Translations under genes and position numbers: made by a program
The notes under the pieces: generated by a model
Databases searched by the model: none
What the model saw: the letters and a program-made list of their open reading frames with translations, nothing else
Told to the model about the DNA's origin: nothing
DNA from: Pseudomonadota bacterium
Lineage (GTDB): Bacteria > Pseudomonadota > Gammaproteobacteria > Burkholderiales > Burkholderiaceae_D
Length of the DNA: 6,342 bases
Reading direction: 5' to 3'
NCBI GenBank assembly: GCA_023420795.1
Contig: JAEZVM010000346.1
Coordinates: forward strand, 1-6,342
In this document: positions 1 to 5,784 of the stretch, piece by piece
Layout of the letters: each line of letters begins with the position of its first letter
Numbering within the stretch: the first letter of the stretch is position 1

Positions 1-849
1 GGCCATCACGTCGTAGCGGTTCGTGATCACCGACTGCAGCGTATCGAAATCCGCCACCCTCTTTTCACGGTCGAACTTCGGTGCGGGGGCCACCTTCTTC
101 ACCTTCGCAAGACCGAGAGTTTCCATGATGCGGATGTAACCCCAGCCGATATCGAACTCATACCACTTGGTGGAGAACTTGGCGGAGGTGCCGAAAGTAT
201 GGTGATTGTTATGCAGCTCTTCGCCGCCGATCCAGATACCGATCGGGAAAATATTCGTGGAGGCGTCGGTGCAATCGTAGTTGCGGTAACCCCAGTAATG
301 GCCGATGCCATTGATGACGCCGGCAGCATGAATCGGAATCCACAGCATCTGCACCGCCCATACTGTCAGGCCGATCACCCCGAACAGCAGCACGTTGATG
401 ATCAACATCAAGACGATGCCCAGCGCGCTGTATTTAGTGTAGAGGTTACGTTCGATCCAGTCATCCGGCGTGCCGTGCCCGTACTTCTGCATCGTCTCGG
501 GGTTCTTCGATTCGGCGCGATACAGCTCGGCCCCTTCCAGCAGCACCTTGCGGATGCCGCGCGTGACCGGGCTGTGCGGATCTTCCTCGGTTTCGCACTT
601 GGCGTGATGCTTGCGGTGGATCGCAGCCCATTCCTTGGTCACCATGCCAGTGGTCAGCCACAACCAGAAGCGGAAGAAGTGACTTGGAATCGCGTGCAGG
701 TCCAGCGCGCGGTGCGCCTGGCAGCGGTGCAGGAAAATCGTGACACCCGCAATAGTGATGTGTGTCACTACAAGGGTATATATCAGCACTTCCCAGCCGC
801 TCGCGGCGGTCAGGCCGTTCGACAGGAAATTAAGTACTGCGTCAAACAT
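1..849 (-). CDS. desA: Membrane fatty acid desaturase, DesA-like (C-terminus cut by window edge)
   Basis: The encoded protein is an integral-membrane, di-iron, oxygen-dependent acyl desaturase that introduces a double bond into membrane-lipid acyl chains. In 283 visible residues it shows the three histidine boxes of the family: HRCQAH at 41-46 with H52, HRKHH at 78-82, and HNNHH at 213-217. Hydrophobic segments lie near 19-40, 56-72 and 143-175, placing the boxes on the cytoplasmic face. From memory, the stretch around HRCQAHRALDLH and FFRFWLWLTTGM resembles Pseudomonas DesA, which acts on acyl chains of existing phospholipids; the exact substrate is inferred. The reading frame is still open at base 1, so the C-terminus is missing. 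The start is unresolved. The ATG at 849 has no Shine-Dalgarno sequence, while an in-frame TTG at 864 adds five residues and has GGAG six bases upstream (871-874). The gene follows the MscS gene after about 118 bases with no terminator seen. Confidence 0.93.
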   Translation of the reverse strand, partial: MFDAVLNFLSNGLTAASGWEVLIYTLVVTHITIAGVTIFLHRCQAHRALDLHAIPSHFFRFWLWLTTGMVTKEWAAIHRKHHAKCETEEDPHSPVTRGIRKVLLEGAELYRAESKNPETMQKYGHGTPDDWIERNLYTKYSALGIVLMLIINVLLFGVIGLTVWAVQMLWIPIHAAGVINGIGHYWGYRNYDCTDASTNIFPIGIWIGGEELHNNHHTFGTSAKFSTKWYEFDIGWGYIRIMETLGLAKVKKVAPAPKFDREKRVADFDTLQSVITNRYDVMA

Positions 850-967
850 TGAGTTATCGATCAATTGGTGCTCCGGAACTGGATACGGAAGAAACGGGTT
901 CGTGATAGCGGCTGTTTCGCTAGGGGAATGAAGCTACAGCTCGATTTTCGCGCCGATTGTACGCTCT

Positions 968-2305
968 TTACGGATTTCCCGTTGGCGGCGCCTTTTGCAC
1001 CAGTGCTGCAGTCATGTCGGAGGGGAAATTGAGTACCCGGACTTCGCGCTGCGGGTACGGCACTTCGATCTGGTGCATCTGCAGCACCTTCCATATCGCC
1101 CGGTTCACGTCGGACAGGACATTCGCGCGGCCGTTCTCGATATCGGCAATCCAGAAGCCGACCTCAAGCTCGAAGCCGTCGGCATCGAAACGCAGCAGAA
1201 GCGCCTGCGGCGCCGGTTCAGCGGATACTGACTCGACCTGCGCAACGGTTTGCTCCAGCAACCGCAGGATGAAATCAATATCCGTCCGATAGCCGACAAT
1301 GATGCGCGTCGTGAGCTTGAGCGTGCGGTCGGTCAGCGAATAATTCTGTACCGTACCCGATACCAGCATTTCATTCGGCACCACGGTTTCGATGCCATCG
1401 CCGCTTCGTATGATCGTGTAGCGCGTATTGATCTGCGTGACCTTGCCGGAATACTTATCCACCGTAACGACATCGCCGATCGCGAGGCTGCGCTCTAGCA
1501 GCACGATGAAGCCGGACACATAGCTGCTGACGATCTTCTGCAGGCCGAGACCAAGTCCCACGCCCAATGCACCGCCGAAGACCGACAACACCGTCAGGTC
1601 GATCCCGACCAGCGACAGGCTGACGAGCACCGCCAGCAGTATCAGCAGCGCACGCCCCATGCGCGCCATGACCGCGCGCAGCGATGAGTGCATGGCGTCC
1701 ATGCGCATCAGGCGCTCTTCCAGCAGTGTGGCTCCCCACAATGCCAGCAGCAGGGTGACGACGACCGAAGCAAGCGCCTGAAGCACGACCAGCAGCGAAG
1801 TCTTGTGCCGGCCGATCGGAATCAGCGTCTCATCGAGATACTGGATCAGCTCGGGCCACACGCCGGTGATATAGAGTGCTACGCCTGCCCATACCAGCGT
1901 CGCGATCAGCTTTTCGGACATCAGGAGGAAACCTCCTGCCTGTCCGTCGCGAGCAAAAATACGACGCAAGACATGAAACGCCAGTCGGATCAACGCAAAC
2001 GATCCGACCAGCGGGATCGCAAGCTTGAGCAGGCTCACCTGATGCCATTGTTCGATCACCAGCCTGGCAATCGCGATGAATGCCAGCGCGAGCAACGGCC
2101 ACAACACCCTTACGAAGCTTTCAACGCCAACGCGCATCACCCGCAGTTGCACATCATGCGTAGTCAGACGGGCACGCAACGTGCGAGCCACCAGCCAGCC
2201 CAGCACCAGACTGCCGACCAACGCGCCGAGCTGCCATAGCAGGCCCGGATCATGCAGGTCGGACCACAGATCGGATGCGAGGCTGGCAAGCAGGTTCTGC
2301 GTCAT
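968..2305 (-). CDS. MscS-family mechanosensitive ion channel
   Basis: The product is a 445-residue inner-membrane channel expected to open under membrane tension and release solutes during hypo-osmotic shock. The N-terminal part holds several hydrophobic segments (about 22-40, 64-82, 91-111, 130-150, 168-194, 215-236). The pore-lining helix follows at about 238-272, with the Gly/Ala-rich run GGALGVGLGLGLQ (244-256) and then SSYVSGFIVLLERSLAIGD. This aligns well with E. coli MscS TM3. The cytoplasmic beta domain follows (VVPNEMLVSGTVQNYS, 308-323). The C-terminus has VPYPQREVRVL (415-425), like the conserved FPYPQ end of MscS. The extra N-terminal helices make it longer than E. coli MscS (286 residues), so it is a larger paralogue type and I give no symbol. 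The ATG lies 27 bases after the methyltransferase stop and has no good Shine-Dalgarno sequence at normal spacing, so translational coupling is possible. Confidence 0.95.
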   Translation of the reverse strand: MTQNLLASLASDLWSDLHDPGLLWQLGALVGSLVLGWLVARTLRARLTTHDVQLRVMRVGVESFVRVLWPLLALAFIAIARLVIEQWHQVSLLKLAIPLVGSFALIRLAFHVLRRIFARDGQAGGFLLMSEKLIATLVWAGVALYITGVWPELIQYLDETLIPIGRHKTSLLVVLQALASVVVTLLLALWGATLLEERLMRMDAMHSSLRAVMARMGRALLILLAVLVSLSLVGIDLTVLSVFGGALGVGLGLGLQKIVSSYVSGFIVLLERSLAIGDVVTVDKYSGKVTQINTRYTIIRSGDGIETVVPNEMLVSGTVQNYSLTDRTLKLTTRIIVGYRTDIDFILRLLEQTVAQVESVSAEPAPQALLLRFDADGFELEVGFWIADIENGRANVLSDVNRAIWKVLQMHQIEVPYPQREVRVLNFPSDMTAALVQKAPPTGNP

Positions 2306-2332
2306 TTGCTGTATGGCGTCACGCTCTTCCGA

Positions 2333-3589
2333 TCATTTTTTCCGCTCGAAAACCGCAGCGAAGAAACCATCGGTTTGGTGAATCTGAGGGAGAAGCTTCA
2401 GATAGTCCTCCATATCGAGCGAGATCTTCTGTTCGAGCAGGACATCCTTCATCGGCAGCAGCGTGAAATCCGGATGCGTGCTCAGGAACTGCCCTGCAAT
2501 TGCTTCATTCTCCTCGTCCAGCAGGCTGCAGGTCGCATAAACGAGGCGTCCACCCGGCTTCACGAGCCGCGCTGCGCTTGACAGGATGGAGATCTGCTTC
2601 GCGTTCAGCTCTGCGACCGACTCCGGGGTCTGGCGCCATTTCATGTCGGGGTTGCGGCGCAGCGTGCCAAGGCCGCTGCACGGCGCATCGACCAGCACGC
2701 GGTCGATCTTCGCAGCCAGGCGCTTGACCTTCGCATCATTTTCATGCGCGATCACCACCGGATGCACGTTCGACAGGCCACTGCGCGCAAGACGTGGCTT
2801 GAGCTTGGAGAGGCGCTTCTCGGAAACGTCGAATGCGTAGAGACGACCGGTGTTGCGCATCGCCGCGCCTAGCGCCAGCGTCTTTCCGCCGGCTCCGGCG
2901 CAGAAATCCACCACCATTTCGCCGCGCTTGGGCGCAACGAGATGTGCGAGCAGCTGGCTCCCTTCGTCCTGCACTTCGATCGCGCCATCCTTGAACAGCG
3001 GAAGATTTTGCAATGACGGTTTTTTCTTCACCCGGATGCCTAGCGGCGCATACGGCGTCGGTTCGCACTGGATCGGTGCGGTAGCCAGTTGAGCGATCAC
3101 TTCGTCGCGCTTGGCCTTGAGTGCGTTGACGCGCAAATCGAGCGGTGCCGGCCGGTTCAAGGCTTCGGCCAGTTCAAGCGTCGCTGCCTCGCCATCGCGC
3201 GCAACCAGCTTGTCAAGCAGCCATGCAGGCAGGTTGGCGCGCAATGCCAACGGCAGGCTGCCACGGTCGATCTGGCCAATGCGCTGCAGCCACTCGGCTT
3301 CCTCGGGCGACAGGCCAGCGATCGCATCGATGCCCACCGCATCGGCGAGGCCGAGCAGAGTCAGACGACGCATTGCCGGGCCGGAGCCGGATTCGGAGAA
3401 GCTTGCGTAAGCCAGCTTATTGCGCAGGACCGCATAGACACCTTCGGCAACGGCATTGCGCTCACGCGAGCCGAGCTTCGGATGCTCGCGGAAATAACGG
3501 GACAGGATCGCGTCCGACGGGCCGGTGAAGCGTAATACTTCACGCAAAACTTCCTCGGCGTGACTCACGACTGCAGGATGCAATCTCAT
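2333..3589 (-). CDS. RsmB/NOP-family SAM-dependent RNA m5C methyltransferase
   Basis: This 418-residue enzyme transfers a methyl group from S-adenosylmethionine to C5 of a cytosine in RNA, most likely 16S rRNA. The SAM-binding motif I is VVDFCAGAGGKTLAL (226-240), preceded by the family signature EVQDEGSQL (205-213). Motif IV, DAPCSGLGTLRRNPDMKW (301-318), contains Cys304. Motif VI, GGRLVYATCSLLDEEN (346-361), contains Cys354. Two-cysteine catalysis (nucleophile in TCS, release in PCS) is established for this family. The C-terminus DGFFAAVFERKK is typical. The first 150 or so residues are helical with NusB-like character but do not closely match E. coli RsmB, so this may be a second Sun/NOP paralogue rather than the C967 enzyme; I leave the symbol empty. 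It lies 29 bases after purN and 27 bases before the channel gene in an apparent operon. The ATG has a weak purine-rich site (AAAGAA). Confidence 0.95.
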   Translation of the reverse strand: MRLHPAVVSHAEEVLREVLRFTGPSDAILSRYFREHPKLGSRERNAVAEGVYAVLRNKLAYASFSESGSGPAMRRLTLLGLADAVGIDAIAGLSPEEAEWLQRIGQIDRGSLPLALRANLPAWLLDKLVARDGEAATLELAEALNRPAPLDLRVNALKAKRDEVIAQLATAPIQCEPTPYAPLGIRVKKKPSLQNLPLFKDGAIEVQDEGSQLLAHLVAPKRGEMVVDFCAGAGGKTLALGAAMRNTGRLYAFDVSEKRLSKLKPRLARSGLSNVHPVVIAHENDAKVKRLAAKIDRVLVDAPCSGLGTLRRNPDMKWRQTPESVAELNAKQISILSSAARLVKPGGRLVYATCSLLDEENEAIAGQFLSTHPDFTLLPMKDVLLEQKISLDMEDYLKLLPQIHQTDGFFAAVFERKK

Positions 3590-3618
3590 GGTAATTCTTT
3601 CAGATTAAGGCGGCTAGC

Positions 3619-4227
3619 TTATGCAGCGGTTACACGAACCAGGCCGTTGTCGATAGCCAGCCTGTCTTCGACAAACCAGCGGACCGCACGCGGATAAATA
3701 AGATGTTCCTGCACCAGCACACGCTCGGCCAATGTGGATTCGGTATCACCGGACAGGACCGGGACTGCCGCCTGATCGACGATCGGCCCATGATCGAGTT
3801 CGGCCGTCACGAAATGCACCGTCGCTCCATGCACCTTGACGCCAGCGGCCAGAGCCTGGCGGTGCGTCGCCAGACCCGGAAAACTCGGCAGCAGCGACGG
3901 GTGAATATTGAGCATGCGGCCGGCGTAATGCTCGACGAATGCGGGCGTGAGAATGCGCATGAAGCCGGCCAGCACCACCAAGTCAGGAGAGAATCGATCG
4001 ATGGCAACGCGCAATGCCGCATCAAAGGCTTCCCGAGTCGGATACTCCTTGCTCACGACCACAGCGGTCGGAATACCCTGTTCCGCTGCAAATGTCAGTC
4101 CTTCGGCATCGGCCCGGTTGCTGATCACGGCGGCGATCTTGCAGGACCATTGTTCATTCTTGGCGGCGCGGACGATGGCTTGCATGTTGCTGCCCCGCCC
4201 GGAAATCAGGATGACGATATTTTTCAT
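3619..4227 (-). CDS. purN: Phosphoribosylglycinamide formyltransferase (GAR transformylase)
   Basis: PurN transfers a formyl group from 10-formyltetrahydrofolate to glycinamide ribonucleotide, the third step of de novo purine synthesis, in the cytoplasm. Numbering from the ATG at 4227, the 202-residue protein has the phosphate-binding N-terminus ISGRGSNMQAI (8-18) and MLNIHPSLLPSFPG (106-119) with the catalytic Asn107 and His109. HGATVHFVTAELDHGPI (133-149) supplies Asp145. These correspond to Asn106, His108 and Asp144 of E. coli PurN, so all catalytic residues are present, and the length is close to the E. coli protein (212 residues). A second in-frame ATG at 4236 adds only MRA. I prefer 4227 because MKNIVILISG matches the family start, but neither start has a convincing Shine-Dalgarno sequence. 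The gene heads the purN, methyltransferase, channel cluster and starts only about 28 bases after an upstream terminator. Confidence 0.97.
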   Translation of the reverse strand: MKNIVILISGRGSNMQAIVRAAKNEQWSCKIAAVISNRADAEGLTFAAEQGIPTAVVVSKEYPTREAFDAALRVAIDRFSPDLVVLAGFMRILTPAFVEHYAGRMLNIHPSLLPSFPGLATHRQALAAGVKVHGATVHFVTAELDHGPIVDQAAVPVLSGDTESTLAERVLVQEHLIYPRAVRWFVEDRLAIDNGLVRVTAA

Positions 4228-4254
4228 GGCGCGCATTTTACCGTACGGCAGAAA

Positions 4255-4279
4255 TAAAAAAGCCGACCCGGAGGTCGGC
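4255..4279 (-). terminator. Rho-independent terminator after the RNase/barstar unit
   Basis: On the minus strand a perfect 7-bp stem (GCCGACC pairing with GGTCGGC) closes a 4-base loop TCCG and is followed directly by six T residues. On the plus strand the stem arms are 4262-4268 and 4273-4279 and the A-run is 4256-4261. It lies 27 bases after the barstar stop codon, the expected place to end that transcript. Its other side is only 18-27 bases from the purN start, which leaves little room for a separate purN promoter. Confidence 0.85.
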
Positions 4280-4306
4280 CTTCCTCGGATGGAAATTGCA
4301 AGACAA

Positions 4307-4705
4307 TTACTGGAATGAATAGAAGACGCGGAATGCTACTTTCTTTTCAGCCCAGAAATCCGCTGCATCGCGGAATACGTCCAGCAGGATTTCGCGCGCT
4401 TCCTTGTCGAACTTCGGCGTGTTCGGCAATTGCTCAAGCACCACGAGAAAGCCTGGTTGGGGACCAGCTTTGTATGCGAGATCGGTCAGACAGTCGCCGA
4501 GCGCATCGAAGTTCTTGCCAAAATGCTTAGGGAAATGAAAGGACGTGGCGATGCGTCCAAGCACCTGTTGCTTGGTGGTCGCTTCCGCGCAATATGCATA
4601 CAGAAAATGCTGGCCCAAGCGTGCCGCTTCTTCTTGCAAATCGGTTACCCGGAATGCACGAATCGATTGCACGACATTGGGCGGCACTGTTCTGAACAAG
4701 CTCAT
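4307..4705 (-). CDS. Barstar-family ribonuclease inhibitor
   Basis: The product is a 132-residue cytoplasmic protein that should bind and block the ribonuclease encoded just upstream, protecting the producer before export. The diagnostic barstar segment is FPKHFGKNFDALGDCLTDL (58-76). Aligned to Bacillus barstar by eye, Asp67, Asp71 and Cys72 correspond to Asp35, Asp39 and Cys40, and Asp113 in VFRD (110-113) lies where barstar has Glu76. Barstar Tyr29 and Trp38 are replaced by His61 and Gly70. This fits a partner that is RNase Sa-like rather than barnase itself. I chose the ATG at 4705 because it has a strong Shine-Dalgarno sequence (AGAGG, 5-base spacer) and because homology begins downstream of it. 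The frame is open further upstream, and an ATG at 4765, a few bases from the nuclease stop, would give 152 residues. The nuclease/inhibitor order is the classic arrangement, and a terminator follows the gene. Confidence 0.9.
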   Translation of the reverse strand: MSLFRTVPPNVVQSIRAFRVTDLQEEAARLGQHFLYAYCAEATTKQQVLGRIATSFHFPKHFGKNFDALGDCLTDLAYKAGPQPGFLVVLEQLPNTPKFDKEAREILLDVFRDAADFWAEKKVAFRVFYSFQ

Positions 4706-4709
4706 ATTT

Positions 4710-4715
4710 TCCTCT
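4710..4715 (-). promoter_or_regulatory. Strong ribosome binding site deciding the barstar start
   Basis: On the minus strand AGAGGA lies just upstream of the ATG at 4705, with AGAGG separated from it by AAAAT. It is clearly better than anything upstream of the in-frame ATG at 4765 and is the main reason for the 132-residue model. Confidence 0.7.
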
Positions 4716-4769
4716 GCTCGCGCAATTAACATTGCAGTTTCCCTGCCCGGTGACTCGATTCGCATTTCA

Positions 4770-5153
4770 TTACTCTTTGATGCGCCTGAAAGTCGCATAG
4801 TGGTCGTCGGTGTAATAGTATTCCCCCGACGACGCCGGCTCTCCGCCAGTAACAATGCGTCGCGCGCCACGATGGCGGACGCCGGGAGTCCTTACCGTAA
4901 ATTCGTGATAATACCCGCGCTTTTGCTTGGGTAAAACCCCTTCATAGTTCCGAAAAACCGTACCGTCCTTCGCATAGGGAAACGGTCCGCCCTTCTTGAT
5001 CAAGTCGAGCGTCTGTCGCGCCTCCTTTGGCAGCGCTTCCGTCGGGATTGTGCCGAGTGGCACCGCTCCTTTTGCCAAAACATTAAACGACAGGAATAAG
5101 GCGGCAAGGAAGAAGAACCAGTTTTTCAGTAAATTGGCGTTCAATTTCGACAA
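4770..5153 (-). CDS. Secreted guanyl-specific ribonuclease, RNase Sa/barnase superfamily
   Basis: This 127-residue enzyme should cleave single-stranded RNA after guanosine by the cyclising mechanism of microbial (N1/T1-type) RNases. Residues 1-28 form a Sec signal peptide: Lys11, a hydrophobic core WFFFLAALFLSFNV, and a likely cut near VLA-KG. The mature domain closely follows Streptomyces RNase Sa from memory, with LPKEARQTLDLIKKGGPFPY (41-60), YYHEFTV (81-87) and DDHYATF (116-122). Catalytic residues map as Glu84 for Glu54, Arg95 for Arg65, Arg99 for Arg69 and His118 for His85, so the site is intact. Unlike RNase Sa it has no cysteine at all and hence no disulfide, and it carries about three extra residues before DDHYATF. 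The start is TTG at 5153, with AAAAGAG four bases upstream; no in-frame ATG precedes the signal peptide core. It forms an operon with the barstar gene, 64 bases downstream. Confidence 0.92.
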   Translation of the reverse strand: MSKLNANLLKNWFFFLAALFLSFNVLAKGAVPLGTIPTEALPKEARQTLDLIKKGGPFPYAKDGTVFRNYEGVLPKQKRGYYHEFTVRTPGVRHRGARRIVTGGEPASSGEYYYTDDHYATFRRIKE

Positions 5154-5201
5154 TCAGCTCTTTTGATCTAAATAACAACGGTATCAGTATGGTGATGCTG
5201 T

Positions 5202-5230
5202 AGGGTAACTGCTTGTCATACGACAGGCAA
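5202..5230 (-). promoter_or_regulatory. Possible sigma-70 promoter of the RNase/barstar operon
   Basis: On the minus strand TTGCCT (plus positions 5225-5230) and TACCCT (5202-5207) are separated by exactly 17 bases and lie about 48 bases upstream of the RNase TTG start. The -35 matches the consensus at four positions and the -10 at only three, so this is a weak candidate chosen mostly on spacing and location. Confidence 0.25.
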
Positions 5231-5232
5231 GC
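5211..5232. repeat. Nested inverted repeat upstream of the RNase gene, possible operator
   Basis: GCTTG (5211-5215) is matched by CAAGC (5228-5232). Inside them TGTC (5214-5217) and GACA (5222-5225) form a tighter dyad around ATAC. It lies in the spacer of the candidate promoter for the RNase operon, where a bound regulator would interfere with transcription. No protein that would bind it is encoded in the window, and short dyads of this size can occur by chance. Confidence 0.3.
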
Positions 5233-5421
5233 GTATCAATGGCAGATTCGATGACCGGTTCTATTTTTTGGCATCAAATTCAATGATTTTTTAACAACAA
5301 AAGAAAGCTGCTCCCGTGCCATGCTGGAAGGCTCACAAATTGTTGCAATATTTACTGGCGTTTGAAAAATTGCAGGTAGTCACTTGAGCGGCTGTTGACG
5401 TTTAATGTATGACAGAACCTC

Positions 5422-5427
5422 AAGGAG
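5422..5427 (+). promoter_or_regulatory. Strong ribosome binding site for the small exported protein
   Basis: AAGGAG lies six bases before the ATG at 5434, an ideal Shine-Dalgarno arrangement. It is the best evidence that the plus-strand reading here, and not the overlapping minus-strand frames, is the real gene. Confidence 0.8.
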
Positions 5428-5433
5428 AACCTC

Positions 5434-5736
5434 ATGAGCAAGAACCTCGCCCTTTCCACTTCCCGCCTGATCGCTACGGCAGTCCTCGCGCTGACCGCAC
5501 CTTTTGCGATGGCAAACGGGCATCCCGAAGTCAACTGGTCGATCACCGTCGGCTCGTACCAGCCGGCGCCGCGTATCTATGCGCCGCCTGTCGTCTATGT
5601 GCAGCCGCAACCGCTTTACGTTCGGCCGGCGACCGTTGTGCAGTACGGACCGCAATACTATGTCGAGGAGCCCCGGTACAGGAAGGTCAAGCGCCATCAC
5701 TGGAAACACCATCATCACCGTCATTACGACGACTGA
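5434..5736 (+). CDS. Small exported Pro/Tyr/Val-rich protein with histidine-rich tail (PXPV-type)
   Basis: The product is a 100-residue protein of unknown function. Residues 1-27 form a signal peptide with a hydrophobic core (LIATAVLALTAPFA) and a likely cut after AMA-27, so it should be periplasmic or surface-located. The mature part begins with a short strand-like segment, VNWSITVGSY (33-42). It is followed by a low-complexity run of Pro/Tyr/Val repeats such as APPVVYVQPQPLYVRP (50-65), which resembles the PXPV repeat family common in betaproteobacteria. The tail is strongly basic: seven histidines among residues 88-97 (HHWKHHHHRH), then YDD. Such a tail could bind metal ions such as Cu, Ni or Zn, but this is inference from composition only. 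It is divergent from the RNase operon and convergent with the patatin gene. The start is well supported by AAGGAG at good spacing. Confidence 0.8.
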   Translation: MSKNLALSTSRLIATAVLALTAPFAMANGHPEVNWSITVGSYQPAPRIYAPPVVYVQPQPLYVRPATVVQYGPQYYVEEPRYRKVKRHHWKHHHHRHYDD

Positions 5737-5750
5737 TATCCCGATTACCG

Positions 5751-5769
5751 AGGGCCGGCACGCGGCCTT
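5751..5769. terminator. GC-rich hairpin between convergent genes, possible terminator without U-tract
   Basis: AGGGCCG (5751-5757) pairs with CGGCCTT (5763-5769) around GCACG, with one G-T wobble. It lies between the stop of the small exported-protein gene and the stop of the patatin gene, where a shared terminator would be expected. Neither strand has a T-run after the stem, so it is at best a weak or Rho-assisted stop. Confidence 0.35.
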
Positions 5770-5784
5770 CGGCGCCATGCAACG

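Larger units (their letters stand above)
5154..5433. other. AT-rich divergent intergenic region
   Basis: This 280-base spacer lies between the leftward RNase operon and the rightward small exported-protein gene. About 41% of 5161-5340 is G or C, against roughly 65% in the block of coding sequence counted to its right. It holds the candidate RNase promoter and dyad, T-rich and A-rich tracts around 5262-5300, and a short ATTG/CAAT dyad at 5339-5349. I see no convincing ORF, RNA gene or repeat array in it. TTGACG at 5395-5400 looks like a -35 box but lacks a -10 partner at usable spacing. Confidence 0.6.

Noticed and set aside
199..852. 217-residue plus-strand open frame
   Set aside because: It lies antisense to the desaturase, whose histidine boxes prove the minus-strand frame; its translation has no recognisable domain.
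900..950. Short stem-loops between the MscS and desaturase genes (AGCG/CGCT and GCTGT/ACAGC pairings)
   Set aside because: The stems are only 4-5 bp with no T-run, so they are not convincing as a terminator.
956..961. TACAAT on the minus strand as a -10 box for the desaturase
   Set aside because: The hexamer is a good match, but no -35-like sequence occurs at 16-18 base spacing and there is no extended -10, so I did not list it as a promoter.
1688..2239. 183-residue plus-strand open frame rich in Gln, His and Arg
   Set aside because: It is the antisense shadow of the MscS-family gene in GC-rich sequence, with no domain and no ribosome binding site that I could see.
3703..4257. 184-residue plus-strand open frame
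   Set aside because: It is antisense to purN, which has all catalytic residues on the other strand.
4706..4870. N-terminal extension of the barstar frame to 4870 (187 residues)
   Set aside because: It would overlap the nuclease coding sequence by about 100 bases, its extra residues have no family similarity, and the strong ribosome binding site supports the ATG at 4705.
5395..5400. TTGACG as a -35 box for the small exported-protein gene
   Set aside because: A -10 at proper spacing would fall at about 5417-5423, against the ribosome binding site, and the sequence there does not match.
5380..5778. 132-residue minus-strand open frame over the small exported-protein gene
   Set aside because: The plus strand has an ideal AAGGAG site, a signal peptide and a repeat pattern; the antisense frame is a composition shadow.
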